Assembly (NCBI GenBank): GCA_964353875.1
Contig: CAYGXU010000003.1
Location: 3,933-67,932, forward strand
Length of the DNA stretch: 64,000 nucleotides
From: MGNI01 sp964353875
GTDB lineage: Bacteria > Chloroflexota > Anaerolineae > Anaerolineales > E44-bin32
Direction: 5' to 3'
Shown here: positions 18,601 to 27,421 of the stretch, in pieces
How the letters are laid out: each line of letters begins with the position of its first letter
How positions within the stretch are numbered: position 1 is the stretch's first letter
Notes under the pieces: model-generated
Seen by the model: only the letters and a program-made list of their open reading frames with translations
Told to the model about the DNA's origin: nothing
The model's database searches: none
Translations under genes and position numbers: made by a program

Positions 18601-20009
18601 CGGATGCGCCAGAAGTTTTCGTCAACGGGGTGGTATTCGACATAATCGCCATAGCCATCCGTGCCCTGACCCACCGGCAGCAGCAGGCTGCTGGCGCCGG
18701 CCACGTGCAGGTTGAAGGTGTCGTCGCCCTCGTAATCGAGGGTGCCTTTCATATCACGTTGGATATAACCGGTTTCCAGCGACCAGCCCATGCCGACCCA
18801 GGAGGCCTGTGTTCTCGAACTGGCTTGATCCACTACCTGGCTATTGTAGCTCAGAGCCAGGCTGGGCTGCAGACCACCCGGCCCGGGCGGTACTGCGATG
18901 GGGAGGGAGTAGGTCGCCGCGCCGGTGAAGGGCGCCACTTGAAAGCTAGCCAGGCTCGGCAGGCGGGCGGCCTCCCAGTTTTGGGTGTTGAAACTAAAGA
19001 GGGTGAGATGATCGCTCCAACCGGTGAGCAGGTTCTTCTCACGATCGACAAGCGAGGGCAATGGGTTCCAGGCGCCATCCTCTTCGTCGAAGTAGAAAAG
19101 GGTCAGACTACTCTCGTCGCCCCGCACCTCAGCATCGTCATATTCGACTTGGATCTCGATCGCCTGTGTGAACTGGCGCACCGATCGACCGCGCAAGTCG
19201 TAGGCCAGGATTTCGAAGGGGCGACCGCTGAGGGAGGGGATGCCCGCATCAGATCTAAGCTCGGAGAGTGGTGTCCCGCGGGCGAGGGATCGCAGGGCAG
19301 ATGGATCCGCCTCCAGGACACGCGTTACAAGCAGGTCCTTGGTCGCGCCTTGGGGGAAGCTCAGGCGCACCCGCCCTCCCAGGGCGTCGAGGCGCCCCCC
19401 GTTGGCGCGGATCAGGGGCAGGGCGCTGAAGGCGGTGACCGCTTCCAGTGTCAGGCTATCTGCAGCGATCAATTGCTCGTCGTACAGGATGGCGCCGTAG
19501 AGATGGAAGGGACCTTCGGCGGTCGGATCGACGGTCAAAAACAGCGATCCCTCTGGGGCGATCAGATCCTGGCGTAGGCTCTGGCTCTCGACCTCATAAC
19601 GGCCTTCGGTTTTCTCATCGGGTTGGAATCCCTGAGGCAGGAGGAAGAGCAGCTCGTGGCCGCCCTCCCCCTCCACATGCTCCCATCCCTCGATCTGCCA
19701 GTGCAGCTCAACCTGGCGTCCCGGCCTGACCCATGCCGAAGCGGTCTCCAAGTTGAGGACCAACTCTTCGTCCAAATCCTCGGTCTGGCGGACGGGAGCG
19801 CTGGCCGTGTCGACGACGGATTCCGCCGACGACACAGCCTCATCAAAGACGGATCGCCAATCCCATGTTACTGCTTCGGGCGTTTCCTGCTCGGGAAGCG
19901 AGGCCTGGGCCTGGACTGGAGCCAGCGGAGTGAGCAAGGTGCTGCAAATGAATGACCCGCTAAGAAAGCATTTCGCCGCTAATTTTAATAGTCCAATCTT
20001 GGCTGACAT
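12697..20009 (-). CDS. Giant exported SpvB/YD-repeat RHS protein with nuclease-like tip
   Basis: This is one gene of about 2,440 codons interrupted by the 100-N gap at 14780-14879. The frame changes across the gap because 100 is not the true length; a length of 3n+2 would restore one frame. Pro/Thr-rich linker is read on both sides (ETATETSTATA before, ATPIPTGTPAPP after). Start: ATG at 20009 with GGAGGGAGT directly upstream, followed by a 34-residue Sec signal peptide; an upstream in-frame start at 20144 would bury it. Layout: beta-rich region; SpvB/TcaC-like segment near residue 360 (YSLPIAVPPGPGGLQPSLAL); YD repeats about 1080-1690; linker; an inserted domain about 1746-1956; second Pro/Thr linker; RHS core to about 2200; then a 225-residue tip. 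The tip contains GPDLVF and AVELKD, compatible with a PD-(D/E)xK nuclease. An Imm49-like gene follows. Confidence 0.8.
14780..14879. other. Assembly gap (100 N) inside the main RHS gene
   Basis: The gap falls in a low-complexity Thr/Pro/Ser-rich linker of the RHS gene, the kind of repeat at which short-read assembly breaks. The round length of 100 is nominal. The reading frame differs by one base across it, so the real length should leave remainder 2 on division by 3 if the gene is intact. Confidence 0.95.
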
Positions 20010-20251
20010 ACTCCCTCCGGCTCGGAGGAGGCGTTGAGAGCCCCCCTGATGTAAATGGCAGCGATGGTCGTTGGTTGGTGAACCCCCACCGGCGGAACCC
20101 TCCTCGATGACTATTCCCTCCGCCGGAGGTGGAAGCGATGACATTCCTACCTAGAGATCATTATGAAGTGTCCCGGAGCGGTTGTCAATCACTTTTGCAC
20201 AACATGCGTCGATTTGAGTGGGATTGAGCTCAGTTGATGTGCGCGAAGATC

Positions 20252-20351
20252 NNNNNNNNNNNNNNNNNNNNNNNNNNNNNNNNNNNNNNNNNNNNNNNNN
20301 NNNNNNNNNNNNNNNNNNNNNNNNNNNNNNNNNNNNNNNNNNNNNNNNNNN
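20252..20351. other. Assembly gap (100 N) between rimO and the RHS gene
   Basis: A second nominal gap lies in the roughly 500-base region between rimO and the signal peptide start of the RHS gene. The sequence around it is non-coding as far as visible, with a perfect palindrome at 20117-20129 (CCTCCG-C-CGGAGG) in the presumed RHS leader. Any promoter or small gene hidden in the gap cannot be judged. Confidence 0.9.
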
Positions 20352-20501
20352 TCCCGCCCGATTTCTTCAGCAGCTCACCCAACTACTGGCGGTTGACGAC
20401 ACACCATAGAAGTTAGAAAAAAGATCCTCACCTCCTTGGTGAACAGCTATATGATATCCCTTCCATGGAGGATGAGTTCCTATGAAAAACCATCGATTGC
20501 C

Positions 20502-21833
20502 TTATTCGCCCTCAATCACCCCTGAAAGATCGTAAGGCATCGCTCCCGTAATCCGCGCCGTCACCATCTCCCCCGCCGGAACCTCACCTTCGATCAGCAC
20601 CAATCCGTCCACCTCGGGCGCATCACGATAGGATCGCCCAATCGAAACCCCTTCAGCGCTCCCTTCCACCAATACATTTAGTCTCTTCCCAATAAAGGAT
20701 CGGTTCTTCTCGAATGAAATTTCCTGCTGTATCAGCATCAGGCGTTCACGCCGCTCGTTTTTTACCTCCCTCGAGATCGGATCTCCAAGGTCCTCGCCGG
20801 GAGTGCCAGTTTCAAATGAATATTTGAAGACACCAGCTCGATCAAATCTCATCTCGGTCACAAAGTCCAATAGATCCTGGAAGGCTTCTTCCGTCTCGCC
20901 AGGATGACCAACGATGAAAGTGGTGCGGAAAGCCAGATCGGGCATTCTTACCCGAATTGTATCGACAGTCCGGCGGACCCAATCGATATTCGTTGGACGC
21001 CTCATTCTTTTCAAGACTTCGGTATGGCTATGCTGTAAAGGCAGATCCAAATAATGAACAATCTGAGGCTGGCTTGACATGACCTCGATTAATTCATCGG
21101 TCACATAACCGGGATAAGCATAAAGCACTCGAATCCAATCTACCGCAGGCACCTCACGAACCAGGGCTTCGAGCAGCCGTGCCAATCCATTTCTCATCCC
21201 CAGATCGTGGCCATAATCGGTCGTATCCTGGGCGATGAGGATCAACTCACGGATGCCTTGCGCCTGTAACTTGCGAGCCTCATCGAGGATCGACTCCATC
21301 GGTCGGCTGACTGCTTTGCCCTTGATCAATGGGATGGCACAAAAGGCGCACGGGCGTCGGCAACCGTCGGCGATTTTCAGATAGGCGCTCGCCCCCTGAA
21401 TGGCATAACGCGGGATGCCAGGCACTTCGCCCCCCATAGATGGCTCATCCGGCAGATGGCAGAGTGTCTGGCGCGTCAGTCGGACGCGTAAAGTCTGGAT
21501 CACTCGGGCGATATCCATCCAACGCCGGGCGCCCAGGATCCCATCGATTCCCTCTACTTTCTGAGCCACTTCGATCCCATAACGTTGCGTAAGACATCCT
21601 GCTGCGATCAAGAGCTGACCTGGCCTTTTCTTTTCCGCCAACTCCCGCAGCACTTTGTATGATTCCTCCTTGGCAGGTCCGATGAAACCACAGGTATTTA
21701 CAATGAGGACATCGGCCTGGTCTGATTCCTGGCAAACTTGAAATCCCTCCCGTTGGAGAAGGGCGGACATCGACTCCGAATCGACGCTATTCTTGGCACA
21801 TCCGAGGGAAATCAGATGATAGCGAGTTGCCAT
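20502..21833 (-). CDS. rimO: Ribosomal protein uS12 methylthiotransferase
   Basis: RimO is a radical SAM enzyme that methylthiolates an Asp of ribosomal protein S12. The 443-residue protein has the three N-terminal cysteines of the MTTase domain (SLGCAKN, NTCGF, AAGCLTQRY), the radical SAM CxxxCxxC motif (CRRPCAFC, about residue 157) that binds the SAM-cleaving 4Fe-4S cluster, and a C-terminal TRAM domain. SLGCAKNxVDSE at the N-terminus is typical of RimO and argues against MiaB. The gene follows the rodZ-like gene by six bases and has GGAGG before its ATG, so the two are co-transcribed. Confidence 0.95.
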   Translation of the reverse strand: MATRYHLISLGCAKNSVDSESMSALLQREGFQVCQESDQADVLIVNTCGFIGPAKEESYKVLRELAEKKRPGQLLIAAGCLTQRYGIEVAQKVEGIDGILGARRWMDIARVIQTLRVRLTRQTLCHLPDEPSMGGEVPGIPRYAIQGASAYLKIADGCRRPCAFCAIPLIKGKAVSRPMESILDEARKLQAQGIRELILIAQDTTDYGHDLGMRNGLARLLEALVREVPAVDWIRVLYAYPGYVTDELIEVMSSQPQIVHYLDLPLQHSHTEVLKRMRRPTNIDWVRRTVDTIRVRMPDLAFRTTFIVGHPGETEEAFQDLLDFVTEMRFDRAGVFKYSFETGTPGEDLGDPISREVKNERRERLMLIQQEISFEKNRSFIGKRLNVLVEGSAEGVSIGRSYRDAPEVDGLVLIEGEVPAGEMVTARITGAMPYDLSGVIEGE

Positions 21834-21839
21834 ACTCCA

Positions 21840-22793
21840 TCAACCTCCCGCCGAGGTTGATTCAGCCGCAGGACTAGGGGGAATCCCCGTTCCTGAAGGA
21901 CTCACCGCCTGGGTTTCGGTGGGAGTTGGTGACCATGCCGGCGTCGACGTCGGGGTAGGTGTCTGAACCCCGGTAAGGGTCCAGATGCGGATTACGACTT
22001 GGCCCAACCCCCCCAGCAATCCTTGATCCTGACCGTTATATATAGCGCGTACCCCAGCCCCATTACCGGTGGTGACTTCAATCCCTTTGGTGGCTCTATA
22101 TTCAAGAACATCGCCAGGCTTAGCACGCCCTTGGAATCCCACCTCATTGTCAACCAAAACAGAAAGCCAGGTTCTTTTCACAATGATAAGTTGAAGATTG
22201 ACCTCACTGGCTGTCCCAATGAAAATAGATAGTGTTGGTGTCTCGGTAATCTGAGTGGGCTCCGGGGAGGTCTGCTGGATTCCTGCACCCGCGCTCGGTT
22301 GCTCCTCAAGTGTAGGAGAGGGGGTCATTGCAGAAATCAATAGCTCGGAAATCTGTTCCGTTGGAGGGACATTTTCACGCAGGGAAGCCATCATTCGGGT
22401 AGCGCCCCAAATCAAGACCGCAAGGATGGCTACTGTGATCCCTGTAGCGATAAAAAAATCAGAAGAGAGCCAACGTGGTCGGCGAGACCGCACCTGTACA
22501 GAGGGCCGCGTTGCGGGTTCTTGATAGCCGATACGCGTATTTTGGCTTTTTCCACGCCCCTGCAACCATTCAGCAAATTGGAGCAGGACAGAATCTACAT
22601 CCAGTCCTAGAAATTCGGCATAATTGTGCAGAAACCCCCGTGCTTGAACCATTGATGGCAGGGAATCGGTATCCCCCTCTTCTAATGCTTTAAGATGATG
22701 AACTCTAATGTGCGTGGCGCGCTCCACTTCCTCGAGCGTCAGACCCAGGCGCTCACGCGTCTCCTGCAAAAGTCGACCGATTGATTCCATCAC
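21840..22793 (-). CDS. RodZ-like helix-turn-helix membrane protein
   Basis: The 317-residue protein has a cytosolic Xre-type helix-turn-helix (residues 5-75, GLTLEEVERATHI), a single membrane helix (about 110-132) and an extracytoplasmic DUF4115-type beta domain (about 195-275). A Ser/Thr/Pro-rich stretch precedes that domain and another ends the protein. This order is that of RodZ, which links MreB to the envelope in rod-shaped cells. Anaerolineae and relatives often carry the gene next to rimO. The Pro/Thr tails are longer than in model RodZ proteins. No mreB is visible in the window. Confidence 0.75.
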   Translation of the reverse strand: MMESIGRLLQETRERLGLTLEEVERATHIRVHHLKALEEGDTDSLPSMVQARGFLHNYAEFLGLDVDSVLLQFAEWLQGRGKSQNTRIGYQEPATRPSVQVRSRRPRWLSSDFFIATGITVAILAVLIWGATRMMASLRENVPPTEQISELLISAMTPSPTLEEQPSAGAGIQQTSPEPTQITETPTLSIFIGTASEVNLQLIIVKRTWLSVLVDNEVGFQGRAKPGDVLEYRATKGIEVTTGNGAGVRAIYNGQDQGLLGGLGQVVIRIWTLTGVQTPTPTSTPAWSPTPTETQAVSPSGTGIPPSPAAESTSAGG

Positions 22794-22810
22794 CTTCCGC
22801 TTTATGGAAA

Positions 22811-22847
22811 GCCACTAGAATCTAGATGATGCATAAATTCTAGTGGC
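22811..22847 (-). terminator. Strong hairpin between rplI and the rodZ-like gene
   Basis: Perfect 11-bp arms (GCCACTAGAAT / ATTCTAGTGGC) flank a 15-nt loop. On the minus strand the stem is followed by only TTTCC, a short U-tract. It lies 17 bases after the rplI stop and 18 bases before the rodZ-like start, so it may attenuate read-through or stabilise the rplI transcript end. Confidence 0.5.
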
Positions 22848-22863
22848 CTGCCTTTATCCATGC

Positions 22864-23511
22864 CTATCCTTCGTCGCTTTCTACACCCTCGATTGTATCT
22901 TCCACTTCATCAGTTGACTCTGCCGTCTCCTCGATGGGTGCCTGTACTCCCTCTTCTGGAGCTGCCTCGGCTTCTTCGAAAGAATCCAATTCGGCCTGTA
23001 ACTCGGCGAAATCTTCTATAGAGACCCCTTCCTCGATGACTTCTTCCATGACCGACTCGGGGAGCTCGCCTTCACGATGGATAATGATCTTCACCTCAGG
23101 AATCAGGTCAATGGTCAATCGTAAATAGGCTTTATGGATACCCAATAGCTTAATCGGTTGAACATCGACTTGTTTACGGTCGATCTTTATCCCAGTTTTT
23201 TTCTCGATCGCTTCTGCAATCATGAAATTTGTAATGGAGCCATACAATTTTCCGGTTTCGCCGGCTTTAACTGGGAAAGTAAGCTCTAAGCCAGCCAATT
23301 GCTCCGCAACACTGCCCAACTCCTGGTTCAACTGTGCTCGCAGACTGGCAGCCGACTTTTTGATGTAGCCTGCCTGTTTAACTGCACCGGGCGTGGCGAG
23401 CACAGCTAGGCCCTGGGGGATGAGATAGTTGCGACCAAACCCATCCGCGACCTTCTTCACGTCACCAGCCCGTCCTAATTTGTACACATCCTGTAATAAT
23501 AATACTTTCAT
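22864..23511 (-). CDS. rplI: Large ribosomal subunit protein bL9
   Basis: bL9 binds 23S rRNA near the base of the L1 stalk. The N-terminal domain is classic (MKVLLLQDVYKLGRAGDVKK, GFGRNYLIPQGLA), followed by the long connecting helix and the C-terminal domain (KLYGSITNFMIAEAI, about residues 80-150). The protein is 215 residues long against about 150 in most bacteria. The extra 60 or so C-terminal residues are strongly acidic, rich in Glu, Ala and Pro. The usual neighbours rpsF, ssb and rpsR are absent. Confidence 0.95.
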   Translation of the reverse strand: MKVLLLQDVYKLGRAGDVKKVADGFGRNYLIPQGLAVLATPGAVKQAGYIKKSAASLRAQLNQELGSVAEQLAGLELTFPVKAGETGKLYGSITNFMIAEAIEKKTGIKIDRKQVDVQPIKLLGIHKAYLRLTIDLIPEVKIIIHREGELPESVMEEVIEEGVSIEDFAELQAELDSFEEAEAAPEEGVQAPIEETAESTDEVEDTIEGVESDEG

Positions 23512-23789
23512 CTTTTTTCAAGCCCTTTCTGCAAAGATTGAGCGCCGCACTCGGCGCTCGAAGGCGAAGGGTACAACGCCTTAGCCGCGAAATTGTACCA
23601 GAACGGGATGGCAGGGTCAAAGGTTCCCCCACGAAAGGCGGTATCTGATCCACAAAAGATCAAATCGCAGCTTCAATAAACCTTTTTTAAGTCTTTTTTG
23701 CTTCCCCCATTCCGAACTGCCAGAGAGCCTCATCCTGCACCAGACCATTACCCGATCCCCTGCGAGTGATAGGATCCATACAGAATAGT

Positions 23790-24299
23790 TCAAGAAAAAA
23801 AGACGCTTGGCGGCTTCTCAAGGCGGACCTCAACATCCTGGCGTGTTTTTTCCATTACTAAAGCTTCTTCTCCATTTGCATAGTACCGCTTCCAACGATC
23901 GACTTCGACATACCCCGCCTTGAGATAAAGAGCCTTTGCAACCTGGTTTGATGGGCGTAACGCCAGGCGTACTCGAGAGGTTTCTAATGCCTGTTCACAG
24001 GCCTCGAGCAAACGTCGACCAATCCCCCGACCACAGAAATCCGGGTGAACGCCAATAGAAGCCACCCATCCCACACCCTGCCGATCGCGCCGGTCGCCAA
24101 TCACAAAGCCGATTACATTCTCCCCTGATACGGCTTTAATCTTCACTGCGTCCGGAAATACCAACGCTGCCATGACATCGATCCAAGGCCAGGCCTCTCC
24201 CCGAAAGCAGAGCTTTTCCAGGGCAAAAATCGCACGGAAGTCTCGCCACGCGGCGGGCAGCAGCGAGACTTCCTCGATTCCATGCTGATGTTCGTCCAA
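23790..24299 (-). CDS. GNAT family N-acetyltransferase (RimI-like)
   Basis: The 169-residue protein has a GNAT fold with the acetyl-CoA pyrophosphate-binding loop in motif A (VHPDFCGRGIGRRLLEACE) and motif B (NQVAKALYLKAGYVEVDRWKRYY). The pattern resembles RimI-type protein N-alpha-acetyltransferases, but the substrate cannot be told. It follows the slipin gene by nine bases and probably closes an nfeD-slipin-GNAT transcription unit. Confidence 0.8.
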   Translation of the reverse strand: MDEHQHGIEEVSLLPAAWRDFRAIFALEKLCFRGEAWPWIDVMAALVFPDAVKIKAVSGENVIGFVIGDRRDRQGVGWVASIGVHPDFCGRGIGRRLLEACEQALETSRVRLALRPSNQVAKALYLKAGYVEVDRWKRYYANGEEALVMEKTRQDVEVRLEKPPSVFFS

Positions 24300-24308
24300 A
24301 TACGACGA

Positions 24309-25202
24309 CTACTCCTTCTTGTTCACAAAGTTTTCCAGCAGGCTGGTGAATTCCATCGGGAAGATAAATTTTGTTGACGGACCAGTCCCCATGGCCTTCA
24401 AGGTCTCAAAATACTGCAGGGTCATCGTTTTGCTGTCGATTTCCTGAGCGATGCTATAGATTCGCTGCAGAGCAGATGCAAAACCTTCGGCGCGGAGAAG
24501 TTGTGACTCGCGATCACCTTGTGCACGCAGGATGTTGGATTCCTTATCACCTTGAGCGATCAAGATGGCAGCCTGCTTTTGACCATCAGCGATATTGACC
24601 TCAGCGTCACGCTGACCAGTTGATTCGGTTACCACGGCGCGACGTACACGTTCGGCGGTCATCTGGCGATTCATCGCCTCCTGCACTTCCCTTGGCGGGA
24701 TGATCTCGCGGATCTCGACGTTGGTCACTTTCACACCCCAGCGCTCCGTGACCTCATCCAGTTTCGTACGCAATACCTGGTTGATATGGTCTCGTTCAGA
24801 GAGCACATCGTCCAGTGGGATGCCACCGATCACGGCTCTTAGGGTCGTCGTGGCCATACCTTGCGCCGCAGCTTGGAAGTTCCCGACCTGCAATACGCTT
24901 TGTGCAGCGTCGACGACTTTGTAGTACCAAAGGAAATCGATCTCGATCGGGGCGTTGTCCAAAGTAATACAGGTCTGATGCGGTACTTCCCGTACTTGTT
25001 CGCGCAAATCCACCTTTATGCCGCGCTCAATAAACGGGATAAGGAGCACCAAACCTGGGCCTCGTTGACCCATGCAACGACCAAGGCGAAAGACAACCAG
25101 CCTTTCATATTCTTGTACGATACGAATGGCACTCGCCAATGCAACCAGTGCAACCACACCAACGGATCCCAGCAAACAAGCAACCCAAGTGAAATTTTCC
25201 AT
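24309..25202 (-). CDS. Slipin/stomatin-like SPFH domain protein
   Basis: The 297-residue protein has an N-terminal membrane segment (residues 5-28), then an SPFH/band 7 domain (EYERLVVFRLGR, GPGLVLLIPFIE, RWGVKVTNVEIREI), and an Ala/Gln/Glu-rich coiled-coil region (about 190-250) used for oligomerisation. It is of the QmcA/slipin type, membrane-microdomain scaffolds. The NfeD-like gene directly upstream (two bases between stop and start) is the standard partner of slipins, which makes the assignment firm. Confidence 0.9.
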   Translation of the reverse strand: MENFTWVACLLGSVGVVALVALASAIRIVQEYERLVVFRLGRCMGQRGPGLVLLIPFIERGIKVDLREQVREVPHQTCITLDNAPIEIDFLWYYKVVDAAQSVLQVGNFQAAAQGMATTTLRAVIGGIPLDDVLSERDHINQVLRTKLDEVTERWGVKVTNVEIREIIPPREVQEAMNRQMTAERVRRAVVTESTGQRDAEVNIADGQKQAAILIAQGDKESNILRAQGDRESQLLRAEGFASALQRIYSIAQEIDSKTMTLQYFETLKAMGTGPSTKFIFPMEFTSLLENFVNKKE

Positions 25203-25204
25203 TG

Positions 25205-25843
25205 CTATTCTCCTTTTTCTTTTAATATCTGTGCGGGTTGATCGATGGGTACAACATGTAAGATCAAACCTTCCCGGTCATGTACACGCACTTTCTCACC
25301 GGGCAAGATAAGACCATCGGAAAAAGCTGACCACAATTCACCACCCACATATACGGTCCCATAAGGATTGATCGATGAACGCACCTCCCCGATTTGATCC
25401 ATAACCACCCAAGGATCCAACTGCGAGCGCATCCGTTGAGCCATGACTATTTTGCGAATCGCAAACCAGTAAAACCCGAGGGTCATCAAAGATACCGAAC
25501 TGGCCAAGAGGGGATTTACCCCCACTCCACCATCTAGGGGACGGAAAAGGAATACAGAACCCAGGCTTAGTGCGACTGCTGAAGCCGCGAGCAGCACTTC
25601 ATCCCACTTGCGAACGAATAAGCTCAAGATAAATAGGATCACCGCCAAAGCCAATGGGAGGAACGCCCAACCATTCAAAGGAAGGAAAAACATCCCAATC
25701 CCGGCACTACCGAGCGTCATGAAGGCCAATAACTCATAAAATCCCGTCCCCGGAGTGATCACTGCCAGAGAAGCGAGCCAAAAACCTGCGACCAGACATA
25801 AATAAAGAAGATTGGAGAACCATGGAGATGAGATATCGATCAT
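25205..25843 (-). CDS. NfeD-like membrane protein (short form, without protease domain)
   Basis: The 212-residue protein has four or five membrane helices followed by a C-terminal OB-fold domain (GEVRSSINPYGTVYVGGELW, then GEKVRVHDREGLILHVVPID), typical of NfeD. It lacks the ClpP-like serine protease domain of long NfeD proteins, so it belongs to the truncated class that pairs with slipins. The partner SPFH gene begins right after it on the same strand. Confidence 0.9.
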   Translation of the reverse strand: MIDISSPWFSNLLYLCLVAGFWLASLAVITPGTGFYELLAFMTLGSAGIGMFFLPLNGWAFLPLALAVILFILSLFVRKWDEVLLAASAVALSLGSVFLFRPLDGGVGVNPLLASSVSLMTLGFYWFAIRKIVMAQRMRSQLDPWVVMDQIGEVRSSINPYGTVYVGGELWSAFSDGLILPGEKVRVHDREGLILHVVPIDQPAQILKEKGE

Positions 25844-26209
25844 CGTACCTCCTTTATGCTATACGATCTCACTCAGTGTAAGAGAATCCCATCCCACAAC
25901 ATGATCCTAAACCGACAATTAGCCGACACATCTTTATCAGCTTCATGGTTACTCAGGCAAATGTCGAAATTGAAAAACCGCCCAGAATAAAACCACATCG
26001 GCTTGTGAATCCATCATCCAGATATTCCTGCCTTAACTTTACAATACTTCATCCAATGCGCCTATATCGAGCATTGAGCTCAATTCCACAAGCGAGCAAC
26101 TAAACGAAATCTAGCCCCATTCATTCCTGGCTTAAACCAGAGTCCTCCAATCCCTCATCTCCCATCTTTCCTAATGTTTATATCATTTGAAAGTTATTTC
26201 AGGGCTTGA
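25844..26209. other. Intergenic region upstream of nfeD
   Basis: About 366 AT-richer bases without a supportable gene or hairpin. It should contain the minus-strand promoter of the nfeD-slipin unit, but I could not fix a -35/-10 pair with confidence. Confidence 0.4.
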
Positions 26210-27358
26210 TTAAACCTTCTTCTCATACATGCGGTAGGTTTTGTAAACCTTTCCCCCCAGCATTTGGATCGAGCGATTCATCATCTCATTATTTTCCAAG
26301 ATCCAGCTCATCTCCGCCCACTTGTAGCCTTTCTTAAAAGCCAACTTCGCCGTTTCAATGTACATGAGGGCATCAACCCCGAGTCCACGATATTCGGGCA
26401 AGACTCCCAGGGCGAAGACGCGCAGCCAATCCACTCTTTTGCGCACCTTCCAATGCCAGGCCAGTTTCAACATGGTGAGGGTTTCACTCGTCTCAGGGCG
26501 CGGATAAGCCAGGTGAAGGGGCTGATTTAGATCCGGCAACGAGAGGCCCACACCGATCGTGTCACCGTTGTCCTTCTCGACCATTACGACGATGTCCGGA
26601 TCAAGCATTGGTCGCAGTTGTTCCGCCAATTTGTCGATTTCGGCATCGGTTAATGGCACAAAACCCCAATTTTTCGCCCAGGATTGATTGTAGACTATTT
26701 TGAACCTTTCAACTTCCTGATCAAAATGCTTCATGTCTATTTTGCGGATGTGAAGGTCCTTTCGTTCTCGTATTTTTTCTGTGACCCGAATAAGTTTCTC
26801 AGGCACGTGTTGGCGGAAGTCTTCCACATTGAGAGCATAGGCCCAGAGGTCCATCGCTTTCTGGAAACCAGCACCCTCGATATATCCCTGATATCGAGCA
26901 GGGTTATATGTCATTAAAATCCTGGGTAGATCATCGAAACCATCGATCAGTAAACCGACTTCGTCGTTGGTAGAAAATTGCGCCGGGCCGATGATGCTCT
27001 CATGTCCCGCCGCACGTACCCAATCCACAGCGGTTGAGAGCAACGCTTCCGCAGCTTCAGGATCTTCCAACACTTCGAAGAAGCCAAAGAAGCCCACATT
27101 CGTTTCTTGAAATTGGTTGTAGAGATTATTAGTGAAGGCAGCGATGGTACCCACAACTTTGCCATTACGGCGTGCAAGGAAGTATTCTGCTTTGGCGTGT
27201 TTAAAGAAAGGATTTTCCTTAATATTTAAAAATGATTTTCGTTCAGAAATCAGGGGAGGGACCCAGTATCGATCTTGTTTATAGACCTGCCATGGAAAGT
27301 GGATAAAGGCGATGAGGTCCTCGGGAACCTCCACAGTGGTGATTGTTAACTCAGGCAT
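26210..27358 (-). CDS. GNAT-superfamily-like protein of unknown substrate
   Basis: The 382-residue protein has an N-terminal half with an AEYFLARRNGKVVGTIAAF strand pair and a C-terminal half with the acetyltransferase-like LGVLPEYRGLGVDALMYIE element (VxPxxRGxGxxxxL). The whole resembles the conserved YghO-like proteins seen in many bacteria, in which a GNAT fold is preceded by a related divergent domain. No signal peptide is present. It lies alone, divergent from the Lgt-like gene with 63 bases between starts. The substrate is unknown. Confidence 0.6.
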   Translation of the reverse strand: MPELTITTVEVPEDLIAFIHFPWQVYKQDRYWVPPLISERKSFLNIKENPFFKHAKAEYFLARRNGKVVGTIAAFTNNLYNQFQETNVGFFGFFEVLEDPEAAEALLSTAVDWVRAAGHESIIGPAQFSTNDEVGLLIDGFDDLPRILMTYNPARYQGYIEGAGFQKAMDLWAYALNVEDFRQHVPEKLIRVTEKIRERKDLHIRKIDMKHFDQEVERFKIVYNQSWAKNWGFVPLTDAEIDKLAEQLRPMLDPDIVVMVEKDNGDTIGVGLSLPDLNQPLHLAYPRPETSETLTMLKLAWHWKVRKRVDWLRVFALGVLPEYRGLGVDALMYIETAKLAFKKGYKWAEMSWILENNEMMNRSIQMLGGKVYKTYRMYEKKV

Positions 27359-27421
27359 TGGTTATCTCCTATCGCGGGTTGATCCATTATACAACCAGGA
27401 TCATGTTGGAGGAAAAGAATT

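Noticed and set aside
20010..20150. GC-rich leader of the RHS gene as a riboswitch
   Set aside because: It has a palindrome (20117-20129) and purine-rich repeats, but no known riboswitch core could be matched.
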